This document shows, piece after piece, positions 1 to 8,231 of a stretch of DNA of 33,130 bases. The first letter of the stretch is position 1. Each line of letters opens with the position of its first letter. The position numbers were made by a program, and so were the translations under genes. The stretch spans positions 1-33,130 of the forward strand of contig JAAYVF010000121.1 of assembly GCA_012517325.1 (NCBI GenBank), given 5' to 3'. Below the pieces are notes generated by a model. That model had not been told where the DNA came from and did not search any database. It worked only from the letters and a program-made list of their open reading frames with translations. The stretch is from Myxococcales bacterium (GTDB lineage Bacteria; Lernaellota; Lernaellaia; Lernaellales; Lernaellaceae).

Positions 1-85
1 GATTCAATCATGCCTACGGCATGAAGCACCAAGGCAAGCAGACATGTGGTTTCCGGCTGGCGCACGGAAAGACGGCGAGGGTTTT

Positions 86-112
86 TATCGCGGCTGCTAA
101 GCCGCTCCTACA
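86..112 (-). repeat. REP-like palindrome, copy 1
   Basis: A 27-base block is repeated without mismatch at 167-193. On the minus strand it opens with GTAG, followed by GGA and a palindrome with 6-bp arms (90-95 and 100-105) around a four-base loop. A GTAG head followed by a GC-rich palindrome is the hallmark of REP elements mobilised by RAYT (TnpA-REP) transposases in gammaproteobacteria and others. Assignment to that class is by pattern only; no RAYT gene lies in the window. Confidence 0.6.
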
Positions 113-166
113 CCAGTCAGGTCGCTTGCGCTCCTGGTGTGGTTTCCAGCTTACGGTGAAGGTTTA

Positions 167-193
167 TATCGCGGCTGCTAAGCCGCTCCTACA
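167..193 (-). repeat. REP-like palindrome, copy 2
   Basis: This block is identical over 27 bases to the one at 86-112 and lies in the same orientation 81 bases away. Arms are at 171-176 and 181-186, with the GTAG head on the minus strand at the 190 end. The sequence flanking both copies is also related, so the repeated unit is larger than the palindrome. A third partial copy starting at 219 has lost the palindrome and runs into the ftsZ terminator. Confidence 0.6.
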
Positions 194-251
194 GAGGACA
201 TGCGGTCGGCACTCCCGGTGTGGATTCCAGCGGGCGCATTGCCGAACGGTA

Positions 252-291
252 GAAAAAGCAAAACCGCCGGCCCGAAGGCCGACGGTTTTTT
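252..291 (-). terminator. Rho-independent terminator of the ftsZ operon
   Basis: The stem pairs 261-272 with 277-288, with one C-A mismatch, around a CGAA/TTCG tetraloop. On the minus strand it is followed by TTTTGCTTTTTC; on the plus strand by six T. It lies about 110 bases past the ftsZ stop and is the first strong terminator after the whole dcw cluster. It can act in both directions, so it also shields ftsZ from transcription entering from the left. Confidence 0.8.
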
Positions 292-401
292 CGCGCCGCC
301 GACGCGAGTTCGAACCCCCCGTGCAAGGAGCGCTATCGATCACGAGCCAACCGGACCCGCGGCAAGGAGGATCCGGTTCGGCGGATTCCCTAATTACCCG
401 A

Positions 402-1652
402 TCAATCCGGCTTGCGTTTGCGCAGGAAGGCCGGCACGTCGTACGCGTCTTCCTCGGCGACCAGCCGCTGATCGCGCCACGGCTGGAACTCGCTCTTGGG
501 CCGGGTCGCCGTCGCGGCGATCGGCTGCCGCTTGGGCTGCTCCGGCGCGAGTTCCTGCCGCCGGGTGGCGGTCGGTTCCATCGTCCGCACCTTGGTTTCG
601 CTGGCCCAATTCTGGGTCTGGCGGTTGAGGTAGGTCTCTTTTTTGCGTTCGACCACCAGGGTCGCCTGCTCGTTGAGGTGCTCGCGCGCCTCGTCGAAGC
701 CGGTGGCGATGACGGTCACGCGGACCTCTTCCTTCATGTTCATGTCGACGACCTGGCCCCAGAAGATGGCGGCGTCGTCGGCGCAGGATTTCATGATCAA
801 CTCGGCGGCCTCGCTGACCTCGGAGAGGCGCAGGTCGGGCCCGCCGGTGATGTTGATCAGGACGCCGCGGGCGCCGTCGATGCTGACGTTTTCCATCAGC
901 GGGCAACTGATCGCCTCGGCGGCGGCCTCGACGGCCCGCTTCTCGCCCTTGGCCATGCCGGTGCCCATCAGCGCCAGTTCGCCGCTGGCGTCGGTGGTTT
1001 TCATCACCGATTTGACGTCGGCGAAATCGAGGTTGACGTGGCCCTGGCGGACGATCAGGTCGGAGATGGAGCGGACGCCCTTGAGCAGCACGTCGTTGGC
1101 TTTGCGGAACGCGTCCATCAGCGAGGTGTCGGTGCCGGCGACGGCGAGCAGTTTCTGGTTGGGGATGACGATGATGGTGTCGACGGCCTCGCGCAGTTTC
1201 TGGATGCCTTCCTCGGCGATGCGCATCCGGCGGCGGCCTTCGTAGATGAAGGGCTTGGTCACCACGCCGACGGTCAACGCGCCCATTTCGCGGGCCAGGT
1301 TGGCGACGATCGGCGCGGCGCCGGTGCCGGTGCCGCCGCCCATGCCGGCGGTGATGAACACCATGTCGGCGCCCTGCATGGTTTCGCGCAGGCGGTCGAT
1401 GGTTTTTTCCGCTTCGCGCTGACCGACCTCGGGATTACCGCCGGCGCCCAGGCCGGCGCCCAACTGGATCTTGATCGGGGCCAGGTTGTGGTTCAGCACC
1501 TGCTTATCCGTGTTGCAGGCGATGAATTCCACCCCCTGGACGTTGTCCTCGATCATGGTGTTGATGGCGTTGTTGCCGCAACCCCCGACGCCGATCACCT
1601 TGATTTTGGCGGGAACGGCTTCCGGTTCCACGATACTGAACTTCAGCCCCAT
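402..1652 (-). CDS. ftsZ: Cell division protein FtsZ
   Basis: FtsZ is the bacterial tubulin homologue, a GTPase that polymerises into the cytokinetic Z-ring at mid-cell. The nucleotide-binding region is clear: VGGCGNNAIN near the N-terminus, the tubulin signature GGGTGTGAAP around residue 105, and the T7-loop region NLDFADVKSVM around residue 200. After a short variable linker the protein ends in the conserved C-terminal peptide DVPAFLRKRKPD, the docking site for FtsA and other partners. I start at the ATG at 1652 because GGAGG lies five bases ahead of it. An in-frame ATG at 1664 would add four residues and place the ribosome site inside the gene. It is the last gene of the cluster, 46 bases after ftsA, and its 416 residues are normal for the family. 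Confidence 0.97.
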   Translation of the reverse strand: MGLKFSIVEPEAVPAKIKVIGVGGCGNNAINTMIEDNVQGVEFIACNTDKQVLNHNLAPIKIQLGAGLGAGGNPEVGQREAEKTIDRLRETMQGADMVFITAGMGGGTGTGAAPIVANLAREMGALTVGVVTKPFIYEGRRRMRIAEEGIQKLREAVDTIIVIPNQKLLAVAGTDTSLMDAFRKANDVLLKGVRSISDLIVRQGHVNLDFADVKSVMKTTDASGELALMGTGMAKGEKRAVEAAAEAISCPLMENVSIDGARGVLINITGGPDLRLSEVSEAAELIMKSCADDAAIFWGQVVDMNMKEEVRVTVIATGFDEAREHLNEQATLVVERKKETYLNRQTQNWASETKVRTMEPTATRRQELAPEQPKRQPIAATATRPKSEFQPWRDQRLVAEEDAYDVPAFLRKRKPD

Positions 1653-1698
1653 ATTGTCCTCCATTGCACGGAGCCCGAGGCCCCCTTGCCGCGTTAAT

Positions 1699-2928
1699 TT
1701 ATTTAATTAATTTGGTCAACCAATTTTTTACACTGCGACTCACTTTTCCGGTCAGCGGCGCCTCGGCCTTGGCGAGCCGGGACATGCCTTGCTCGCGCGC
1801 CGCCAGCAGCACCAGGCCGACGCCCGCCGCGTACATCGGGCTGGCCACCACGTCGACCAGGCCGCCGACGTGCCGCGGCTGCCCCACCCGGACGTGGCGG
1901 TTGAAAATCGACCCCGCCAGGTCCTCGATGCCGCGCAGGTGGCTGGTGCCCCCGGTCAGCACGACCGACGAGACGTGCCGGTCCAGTTCCTTGCGCAGCA
2001 TTTCGTTGTTGACGAACTGCAAAATCTCGGCGACCCGCGCCTCGATGATCTCGCAGACCTCGCGGTGGTCGACGATGACCGTCTCGCCGTCGTCGGGCGA
2101 CTCGACCTCGATCTCCTCGCCGGCCATCACCTCGCCGGGAATGCAGTGGCCGTAACGCTTTTTTAGCCATTCGGCCTTGGCCGTGGTCAGATGCAGGCAG
2201 CGCGCCAGGTCGTTGTTGACCTGCAAGCCGCCGAAGCTCAGCACGGCGGTGTACTTGACGGCGTCGTTCTTGAACACGACCAGATCGGTGGTGCCGCCGC
2301 CCAGGTCGATCAGCGCCACGCCCAGCTCGCGCTCCTCGGGGTTGAGCACCGCCTCGGCGCTGGCCAGGGGCGAGAGGATGACGTCCTCGATTTCCAGCCC
2401 GCTCTGGTGGCAGCACTGGACGAGGTTGCCAACGCTGGCCGACTGGATGGTGACGATGTAGCAGTTGACCTCGAGCCGCATGCCGCGCATGCCGGACGGG
2501 TCCTTGATGCCGTTGAGGTTGTCCAGGATGTATTCCTGCGGCAGCACATGCAGCACTTCCGAGTCCTGCGGGATGGCGACCGACTCGGCGGCCTCGACGA
2601 CGCGCTCGATTTCCTCGATCCCCACGTTGCGGCCCCGCAGCGGCAGCATGCCCTGGCTGGTGAAGCCTTTGACGTTGGCGTTGGCGACGCTGATGTAGGC
2701 CGAGCGGATATTGACCTGCGCCATTTTTTCGGCTTCCTCGATCGCCTTGGTGATCGCCGCGACGGTCTTTTCGACATCCACCACCACGCCCTTGCTGAGG
2801 CCATCAGACGGATGGGTGCCCAGGCCGATGACCTCCACCCCGTTTTCGCGCTGGGCGGCGACCACGGCGCACACCTTGGACGTGCCGATATCGAGCCCGA
2901 CGATCAGCGAACCCGGTTTCCGTTTCAT
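1699..2928 (-). CDS. ftsA: Cell division protein FtsA
   Basis: FtsA is an actin-fold ATPase that tethers FtsZ filaments to the inner membrane and recruits later division proteins. The phosphate-1 motif GLDIGTSKVCAVV is at residues 11-23, the phosphate-2 motif LIDLGGGTTDLVVF lies near the middle, and the adenosine motif VVLTGGTSHLRGI follows. The last residues (SRSVKNWLTKLIK) form the expected amphipathic membrane-targeting helix. The length of 409 residues is typical. The ATG overlaps the ftsQ stop by four bases (ATGA), suggesting translational coupling. The last codons and the gap to ftsZ form a 20-base stretch of pure A/T, unusual here. Confidence 0.97.
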   Translation of the reverse strand: MKRKPGSLIVGLDIGTSKVCAVVAAQRENGVEVIGLGTHPSDGLSKGVVVDVEKTVAAITKAIEEAEKMAQVNIRSAYISVANANVKGFTSQGMLPLRGRNVGIEEIERVVEAAESVAIPQDSEVLHVLPQEYILDNLNGIKDPSGMRGMRLEVNCYIVTIQSASVGNLVQCCHQSGLEIEDVILSPLASAEAVLNPEERELGVALIDLGGGTTDLVVFKNDAVKYTAVLSFGGLQVNNDLARCLHLTTAKAEWLKKRYGHCIPGEVMAGEEIEVESPDDGETVIVDHREVCEIIEARVAEILQFVNNEMLRKELDRHVSSVVLTGGTSHLRGIEDLAGSIFNRHVRVGQPRHVGGLVDVVASPMYAAGVGLVLLAAREQGMSRLAKAEAPLTGKVSRSVKNWLTKLIK

Positions 2929-3785
2929 GCGTTGTTGCCTTTCCGCAAACCGCGCACCGCGACGCGATCACCGACGCCCAGATCCACGACTCGGGCTTCC
3001 GCCTGCAGCCGCCCGTTCAAGGCCGCCGCCACGGCCGCCAAACGCTTCAACTTGTTCTCGTAATCGCCGTACCCGAAATGCACGAGCATCCCTTTCTCCA
3101 TTGTCACCAAACTGAACCCGCCCACCGGGTCGTAGCGGATTTCGCTGATCTCCGCCTCGGAAAAAACCGCCAGCCGCTCGCTGAGCAACAGTAATTGCAC
3201 GGCCTCGCCGAGCTTGGTCGCCTGCCGCCGCGCCGTCTGGCCGCCGTCCTGAAACGCCTCCTTCGCAAACCCGGTCAGCAAGGGCAGATCGCGCGGATCG
3301 CCCTCGTCGAGCTGCTTGAAGGCGACGCCGTCGGCGTCCACCAAGTACAGCCGCTCCATCTGCAACAGCGCCACGGCCTGACGCTCGGCGATCTCCACCA
3401 CCAGGGTGTCGGGCAATTCGCGCCGCACCACCGCGCCCTTGATCCAGGGATGCGACACCACCTGGTTCGCCACGTCCGTCAGGTTGACCGAGAAGATGTT
3501 CTGCCCCGGCCGCGCGTGGATGAAGGAGAGGAAATCGCTCTTGGACACATGCACGGCGGACGAAACCCGGATGTCCGCGAGGCGGAAGTAGTCGGCGTGA
3601 TGCAGGCGATACCAGATCACCCCGACCAACAGCACGAACAACACGGCCGGCCAACCGCGCCAAACAACGCGCCCGGCCCACCGGCCGGCATTGCGGCAAC
3701 GCGCGAAGGTCATTTTTCCCCAGCCGCGGACATCGCGGCGGCGCGCGTTGCGTTTCACTTGCACGTTGATGGACCGGCTCGCCAA
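2925..3785 (-). CDS. ftsQ: Cell division protein FtsQ/DivIB
   Basis: FtsQ is a bitopic inner-membrane protein that links early and late divisome proteins through FtsB and FtsL. The N-terminus is strongly basic and cytoplasmic, one transmembrane helix spans about residues 45-62 (PAVLFVLLVGVIWY), and a POTRA domain follows (IRVSSAVHVSKSDF, then NIFSVNLTDVANQV). The beta domain after it contains the family-typical LPDTLVVEIAERQAVAL and YLVDADGVAF. The start is a TTG at 3785, preceded by AAGGAG; that ribosome site shares bases with the TAA stop of ddl. No nearby ATG would keep the N-terminal region. It overlaps ftsA by four bases. Confidence 0.92.
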   Translation of the reverse strand: MASRSINVQVKRNARRRDVRGWGKMTFARCRNAGRWAGRVVWRGWPAVLFVLLVGVIWYRLHHADYFRLADIRVSSAVHVSKSDFLSFIHARPGQNIFSVNLTDVANQVVSHPWIKGAVVRRELPDTLVVEIAERQAVALLQMERLYLVDADGVAFKQLDEGDPRDLPLLTGFAKEAFQDGGQTARRQATKLGEAVQLLLLSERLAVFSEAEISEIRYDPVGGFSLVTMEKGMLVHFGYGDYENKLKRLAAVAAALNGRLQAEARVVDLGVGDRVAVRGLRKGNNA

Positions 3786-3798
3786 CTTTTGGCTCTCC

Positions 3799-4749
3799 TT
3801 ACGACCCGACCTTCAGCCGGGCGGTCGCGAGCACCATTTCGACCAGTTCGCCCATGCTCAGACCGCGCCAGTCGCGCGCGATCATCGGCACCAGCGACAG
3901 TTCGGTCATGCCGGGCAGCGTATTGACCTCCAGCAGCCAGGGGCGATTTTGCGCGTCGAGCAGGAAATCCACGCGCACGATGCCCTCGCCGCCGATCGCC
4001 TCGTTGGCGGCCACCGCGATGGTCTGGACGCGGGTGACGACGGTGTCGTCGAGGTTGTCGGGGTGCGTGATGTATTCGGTCATGCCCTTGGTGTATTTGT
4101 GGTGGTAATCGTAAAACGAGATTTTTTCGTCGGGTAGTTTTTTCGGCCGGATTTCGGCGAGGCCCAACGCCTCGGCGCCCAGCACCGCCACCGACAACTC
4201 GCGGCCGGCGATGTATTTTTCCAATATGATCCGGTCGTCCCACTGGAAAGCGGCCGCGAGAGCCGCGGCGAATTCCTCCGGATCGCTGGCGATCGAAACG
4301 CCGACGCTGGAACCCTCCGTCGCCGGCTTGACCACCACCGGGAATCCGTAGGGCGGCGTCTGCGGCGGCGTGCTCTCGTATTCCACGCGGTCGACCAGGC
4401 TGTACGGCGGCACGGGCAGGCCGATCGACTCGAACAGCTTTTTGCTGATCACCTTGTCCATACCGGCCGCCGAGGCGGTGACGCCCGAGCCGGTGTACGG
4501 CAGGCGCAGCAGTTCGAGCAGGCCCTGCACGCAGCCGTCCTCGCCCCACTTGCCGTGCAGCGCGTTGTACACCACCTCGACACCCGCCGCGCGCAGCTTC
4601 GCCGGCGTTTCCGCGTCGAGATCCAACTCGACCACGTCGTAACCGCGGCCGCGCAAGGCGGCGGCGACCGCCTGCCCCGAGCGCAACGAAACCTCGCGTT
4701 CCGAACTCGGCCCGCCCAACAACACCCCGACCCGTTTACCCTTGTACAT
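3799..4749 (-). CDS. ddl: D-alanine--D-alanine ligase
   Basis: Ddl is a cytoplasmic ATP-grasp enzyme that joins two D-alanines into the dipeptide added by MurF. The N-terminal domain opens with VGVLLGGPSSEREVSL. The ATP-grasp core shows GFPVVVKPATEGSSVGV around residue 135 and ends with WLLEVNTLPGMTELSLVP, whose Glu and Asn bind magnesium. The C-terminal SLVPMIARDWRGLS is typical. The length is 316 residues, near the family norm. It overlaps murB by 14 bases upstream and is followed after 13 bases by ftsQ, the common murB-ddl-ftsQ order. The sequence does not separate DdlA from DdlB; position in the dcw cluster suggests DdlB. Confidence 0.95.
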   Translation of the reverse strand: MYKGKRVGVLLGGPSSEREVSLRSGQAVAAALRGRGYDVVELDLDAETPAKLRAAGVEVVYNALHGKWGEDGCVQGLLELLRLPYTGSGVTASAAGMDKVISKKLFESIGLPVPPYSLVDRVEYESTPPQTPPYGFPVVVKPATEGSSVGVSIASDPEEFAAALAAAFQWDDRIILEKYIAGRELSVAVLGAEALGLAEIRPKKLPDEKISFYDYHHKYTKGMTEYITHPDNLDDTVVTRVQTIAVAANEAIGGEGIVRVDFLLDAQNRPWLLEVNTLPGMTELSLVPMIARDWRGLSMGELVEMVLATARLKVGS

Positions 4750-5671
4750 CGCGCTCTCCCAGAATTTTCACCTCGGGATCGAGCCAGATCCCGAACCGGT
4801 CGTAGACGGTTTGGCGCACGTGCTCGATCAGCGCCAGAATGTCGGCCGCCTTGGCCTGTCCCACGTTCACCAGGAAATTGGCGTGCTTTTCGCTGACGCG
4901 CGCGCCGCCGATCTGAAAGCCTTTCAAGCCGGCCGCCTCGATGAGCCGGCCCGCGTGATCGTTTTCCGGATTCTTGAAAGTCGAACCGCCGCTCGGCAGA
5001 TCCCACGGGTGGCGGGAATGGCGGCTGGCGATGATCGCGTCGACCTCGGCCCGGATTTTCGCCGCCTCGCCGCGCCGCAGTTCGAGTTTGGCCTCGGTGA
5101 CGACGAACGAACCGTCGAGCACCAGGCCGCGATAGCGATAGACCAGCTTGTCACGCGGCACCCGGCGGATTTTGCCGTCGGCGTCGACCACGGTGATCTC
5201 CCGCAGCACCTGGCTGAAATCGCCCAGGTAGGTGCCGGCGTTCATGCGGATGCCGCCGCCGATCGTCCCGGGCACGCCGGAAATGAATTGCAGGCCGTCG
5301 ATCCCCGCGGCGGCGCTGCGATCCACGACCGTCTGGGACAGCAGGGCGGCGCCGACCGTCAGCACGACCTCGCCGCCGTCGCGGAATTCCGGCTCGAATT
5401 TTTCGAAGCCCTGCCGCATCAGCAAGGTGACGCCGCGCAGGCCGCCGTCCAGGATGAGCAGATTGGAGCACGCGCCGAAGACGCGGAACGTTTCGTTCTC
5501 GGCGGTGCAAAGCCGGACGACCTCGGCGATTTCCTCGGCCGTGACGGGGCGCAACAGGCAATCCGCCGGTCCGCCCACCTGCCAGGTGGTCAGCGGCGCC
5601 ATCGGCACGCCGAACGCGCAACGCTCACCGAACAATTCCGCCAATCGCGTATGGAGTCTGGATCCGGTCAC
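4736..5671 (-). CDS. murB: UDP-N-acetylenolpyruvoylglucosamine reductase MurB
   Basis: MurB reduces UDP-GlcNAc-enolpyruvate to UDP-MurNAc using FAD and NADPH. The FAD domain is recognisable from WQVGGPADCLLRP, the glycine-rich SGVPGTIGGGIRMNAG, and YRYRG. The segment SGGSTFKNPENDHAGRLIE, with the proton-donating Ser, and HANFLVN mark a type II MurB, lacking the tyrosine loop of the E. coli enzyme. It ends with the usual LDPEVKILGE. The start is a GTG that overlaps the murC stop (GTGA), with 311 residues in total. Confidence 0.95.
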   Translation of the reverse strand: MTGSRLHTRLAELFGERCAFGVPMAPLTTWQVGGPADCLLRPVTAEEIAEVVRLCTAENETFRVFGACSNLLILDGGLRGVTLLMRQGFEKFEPEFRDGGEVVLTVGAALLSQTVVDRSAAAGIDGLQFISGVPGTIGGGIRMNAGTYLGDFSQVLREITVVDADGKIRRVPRDKLVYRYRGLVLDGSFVVTEAKLELRRGEAAKIRAEVDAIIASRHSRHPWDLPSGGSTFKNPENDHAGRLIEAAGLKGFQIGGARVSEKHANFLVNVGQAKAADILALIEHVRQTVYDRFGIWLDPEVKILGERDVQG

Positions 5672-7053
5672 GCAAATTTTTCCTTTAATTTCTCGACCAG
5701 TTTCACCGCCAGATGGTTCAAATCGCCGGCCCCCATGGTGATGACCATGTCGCCGGGCCGCGCGTTCTCGTACAGGGTTCGCAGCAATTCGTTCCGATCG
5801 GCGATGTAAGTCACGTCCGGATGACCGTAGGCGCGGATGCCGTCCACCAGTTTTTGCGCCGTCACGCCTTCGATCGGCGTTTCGGAAGCGGCGTAGATAT
5901 CGGTGACCAGCAGTTTGTCCGCTTCGCCGAAGGTCGAGAGAAATTCGTCGAACATGTCCCGCGTCCGCGTGTAGCGGTGCGGTTGAAAGGCCACCAACAG
6001 CCGCCGGCCGAACCCGGCGCGCGCCGCCGCCAGCGTCGCCCGGATTTCGGTGGGGTGATGGCCGTAGTCGTCGATGACCCAGATGTCGTTCACCTCGCCG
6101 ACGCGCTGAAAGCGCCGCCGCACGCCCGTGAACTCGCCCAGGGCCCGGCGCACCGTCTCCGCCGGCACGTTCAGTTCATGGGTGACGGCGAGCACCGCTA
6201 GGGCGTTTTGCACCATGTGCTTGCCGGGCAGCGGCAGCCGGTAACGGCCCAGTTCGCCCAGTTTGTGATGGTGCGCGGTGAAGCTGGTGGCGAAGCCGTC
6301 GGGCCTGATGTCGGTGGCGCGGAATTCCGCCTCCGGCGACAGGCCGTAGGTGATCAAACGTTTGCGCACCGAGGGCAACAGCGAGCGGACCGCGTCATCG
6401 TCGACGCACAGCACGGCCGCGCCGTAGAACGGCACCTTGTTGATGAACGTCAGAAACGTCCGCTTGAGCTGCTCGAGGCCGGAGTAATAATCGAGGTGTT
6501 CCAGGTCGACGTTGGTCACCACGGCCACGGTCGGGTTGAGCAACAGGAAACTGCCGTCCGATTCGTCGGCCTCGGTGACGAAGGTCTCGCCGGCGCCCAG
6601 CTTGGCGTTGCTGCCGATCGCGTCCACCCGGCCGCCGACGACGACGGTCGGATCGAACCCGGCCGCGCCCAGCACCGTGGCCAGCAGGCTGGTGGTCGTG
6701 GTCTTGCCGTGGCTGCCGGCGACCGCGATGCCGTAGCGCTTCATCCGCATCAGTTCGGCGAGCATCTCGGCGCGCGGGATGACGGGGATTTTGGCCGATT
6801 TGGCGGCGATGATCTCCGGGTTGCTGGGGCGGATGGCGCTCGAGGTCACGACCACGTCGGCGTCGGCGACGAACTGGGCGGCGTGGCCGGTATGGATCGT
6901 CGCGCCCAGTTCGGCGAGGTGCGCGAGGATTTCGTTGTCCTTCAGGTCGGACCCGGAAACCCGAAAGCCCAGGTTCAACAGGATTTCGGCGATGCCGGAC
7001 ATCCCGATGCCGCCGATCCCCACCAAATGGATGTGTTCGGTCGAACCTAACAT
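5668..7053 (-). CDS. murC: UDP-N-acetylmuramate--L-alanine ligase MurC
   Basis: MurC adds L-alanine to UDP-MurNAc, the first step of stem-peptide assembly. The N-terminal Rossmann-like domain begins IHLVGIGGIGMSGIAEIL. The ATP loop is AGSHGKTTTTSLLATVL near residue 110. TNVDLEHLDYYSG contributes the central-domain magnesium site, and DDYGHHPTEI is the MurC-specific C-terminal motif. The length of 461 residues is normal. The ATG lies inside the last codons of ftsW (seven-base overlap). murG usually sits between ftsW and murC, and here it cannot. Confidence 0.97.
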   Translation of the reverse strand: MLGSTEHIHLVGIGGIGMSGIAEILLNLGFRVSGSDLKDNEILAHLAELGATIHTGHAAQFVADADVVVTSSAIRPSNPEIIAAKSAKIPVIPRAEMLAELMRMKRYGIAVAGSHGKTTTTSLLATVLGAAGFDPTVVVGGRVDAIGSNAKLGAGETFVTEADESDGSFLLLNPTVAVVTNVDLEHLDYYSGLEQLKRTFLTFINKVPFYGAAVLCVDDDAVRSLLPSVRKRLITYGLSPEAEFRATDIRPDGFATSFTAHHHKLGELGRYRLPLPGKHMVQNALAVLAVTHELNVPAETVRRALGEFTGVRRRFQRVGEVNDIWVIDDYGHHPTEIRATLAAARAGFGRRLLVAFQPHRYTRTRDMFDEFLSTFGEADKLLVTDIYAASETPIEGVTAQKLVDGIRAYGHPDVTYIADRNELLRTLYENARPGDMVITMGAGDLNHLAVKLVEKLKEKFA

Positions 7054-8231
7054 GTGATTCCCTCTTCCGACTCGGCCGGGAGTTCCCGCCGTTGGAGCAA
7101 GTGCAAAACTTTCGGTTTGCTCGTCGCGTCCACCGGAGCCTGGCGCGCCGCGGCGAGGATCACGCCGATCAAGGCGAAATTGAGCAGGGTGTTCGAGCCG
7201 CCGTAGGAAAAGAACGGCAGCGACAAGCCCTTGTTGGGCAGCAGCGACATCACCACGGCGGCGTTGATGAGGACCTGCATGCCGATCAGCAACGCGGCGC
7301 CCAGGCCGCACAGCCGCACGAACAGGTCGGTGGCGCGCAGACACAGGCGGATCGAGCGCCAGATCAGGAAGAAGAACAGCAGGAAGGCCAGCAGCAGGCC
7401 GAGCAGGCCCATCTCTTCGCCCAGGTTGGCCAGGATGAAGTCGGTGTGCATTTCCGGCACGAAATAGAATTTCTGCCAGCCGTTGCCGATGCCCACACCC
7501 GTCAGGCCGCCGCGGCCGATGGCGATCTGCGCCTGCCAGGTCTGCCAGTTGACGCCGAGCGGATCGCGGGACGGATCCAGAAAGCCCAGCAGCCGCTTGA
7601 CGCGCCACGGGGCCATCACGATCTGCGAGGCGATGAACAGCGCGCCGCCGACAAAGCCCAGCCCGATGACGCGCCACTGGGCGCCGCCGATGAACAGCAT
7701 CAGAATCATCAGCGCCGCGATGACCGCCGCCGCGCCCAGGTCGGGCTCGATGGCGATCAGGCCGATGAACGGCATCGCGATCCCCACCAGCGGCACCACG
7801 CCGCGCCAAAAGCGGCGAATGCCCTCGCCCTGCGCGGCCAGGTAATGCGCGAAGAACAGGATCATCGTCGCCTTCGCCAGTTCCGACGGCTGCAAGTGCA
7901 CCGGGAGGTTGATCCAGCGATGGGCGCCCTTGGCCGGCGCGGCGAAGGGCGGAATGAAGGTGAGGATCAGCAGGACGAAAACGACCGCCATGATCGCGCC
8001 GATTACCTTGCTGTTGTCGAGTCGCCGGAGGTCGGCGCCGCTGAGCAGCAGCATCAGCGCCATGCCGAGCATCAGGTGCATGGCCTGTTTCTTAAAATAC
8101 AGCAGCGGTTGTTCGGTCAACGGCTGGCTGACGCTGTAGACCATCAGCAGCCCGAAGGCCGACAACAACAGCACCAGCAGGACCAAATACCGGTCCAGGC
8201 CGCGCCGCTGGTAAACGATCTCGTTGCTCAC
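7047..8231 (-). CDS. ftsW: Peptidoglycan glycosyltransferase FtsW (SEDS family)
   Basis: FtsW is the septal SEDS-family glycosyltransferase that polymerises lipid II together with FtsI. About ten transmembrane helices can be read. The first follows YQRRGLDRYLVLLVLLLSAFG. SEDS landmarks include KGAHRWINLPVHLQPSELAK, the long extracellular loop near the helix-7 region with GIGNGWQKF and PEMHTDFILANLGEEMG, and the closing GLSLPFFSYGGSN. The length is 394 residues. I place the start at a GTG overlapping the murD stop; upstream extension in this frame is antisense-like, high-GC sequence covered by murD. FtsW rather than RodA is supported by the cluster. Confidence 0.94.
   Translation of the reverse strand: MSNEIVYQRRGLDRYLVLLVLLLSAFGLLMVYSVSQPLTEQPLLYFKKQAMHLMLGMALMLLLSGADLRRLDNSKVIGAIMAVVFVLLILTFIPPFAAPAKGAHRWINLPVHLQPSELAKATMILFFAHYLAAQGEGIRRFWRGVVPLVGIAMPFIGLIAIEPDLGAAAVIAALMILMLFIGGAQWRVIGLGFVGGALFIASQIVMAPWRVKRLLGFLDPSRDPLGVNWQTWQAQIAIGRGGLTGVGIGNGWQKFYFVPEMHTDFILANLGEEMGLLGLLLAFLLFFFLIWRSIRLCLRATDLFVRLCGLGAALLIGMQVLINAAVVMSLLPNKGLSLPFFSYGGSNTLLNFALIGVILAAARQAPVDATSKPKVLHLLQRRELPAESEEGITC

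Larger units (their letters stand above)
1..401. other. Gene-free region downstream of ftsZ
   Basis: I find no credible gene here. The long plus-strand reading frame that starts in this stretch runs through ftsZ on the opposite strand and is a shadow of it. The stretch holds a perfect 7-bp inverted repeat at 8-14 and 18-24. It also holds a degenerate tandem repeat whose copies begin at 45, 138 and 219, each opening with TGTGGTTTCC or a one-base variant. The first two copies contain REP-like palindromes. A bidirectional terminator lies at 252-291, and a 7-bp stem at 349-355 and 372-378 sits just before the ftsZ stop. Confidence 0.7.

Noticed and set aside
21-1697. Plus-strand open frame of 558 codons over ftsZ
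   Set aside because: It lies antisense to ftsZ, has His-, Gly- and Ala-rich low-information sequence typical of a GC-rich shadow frame, and shows no domain.
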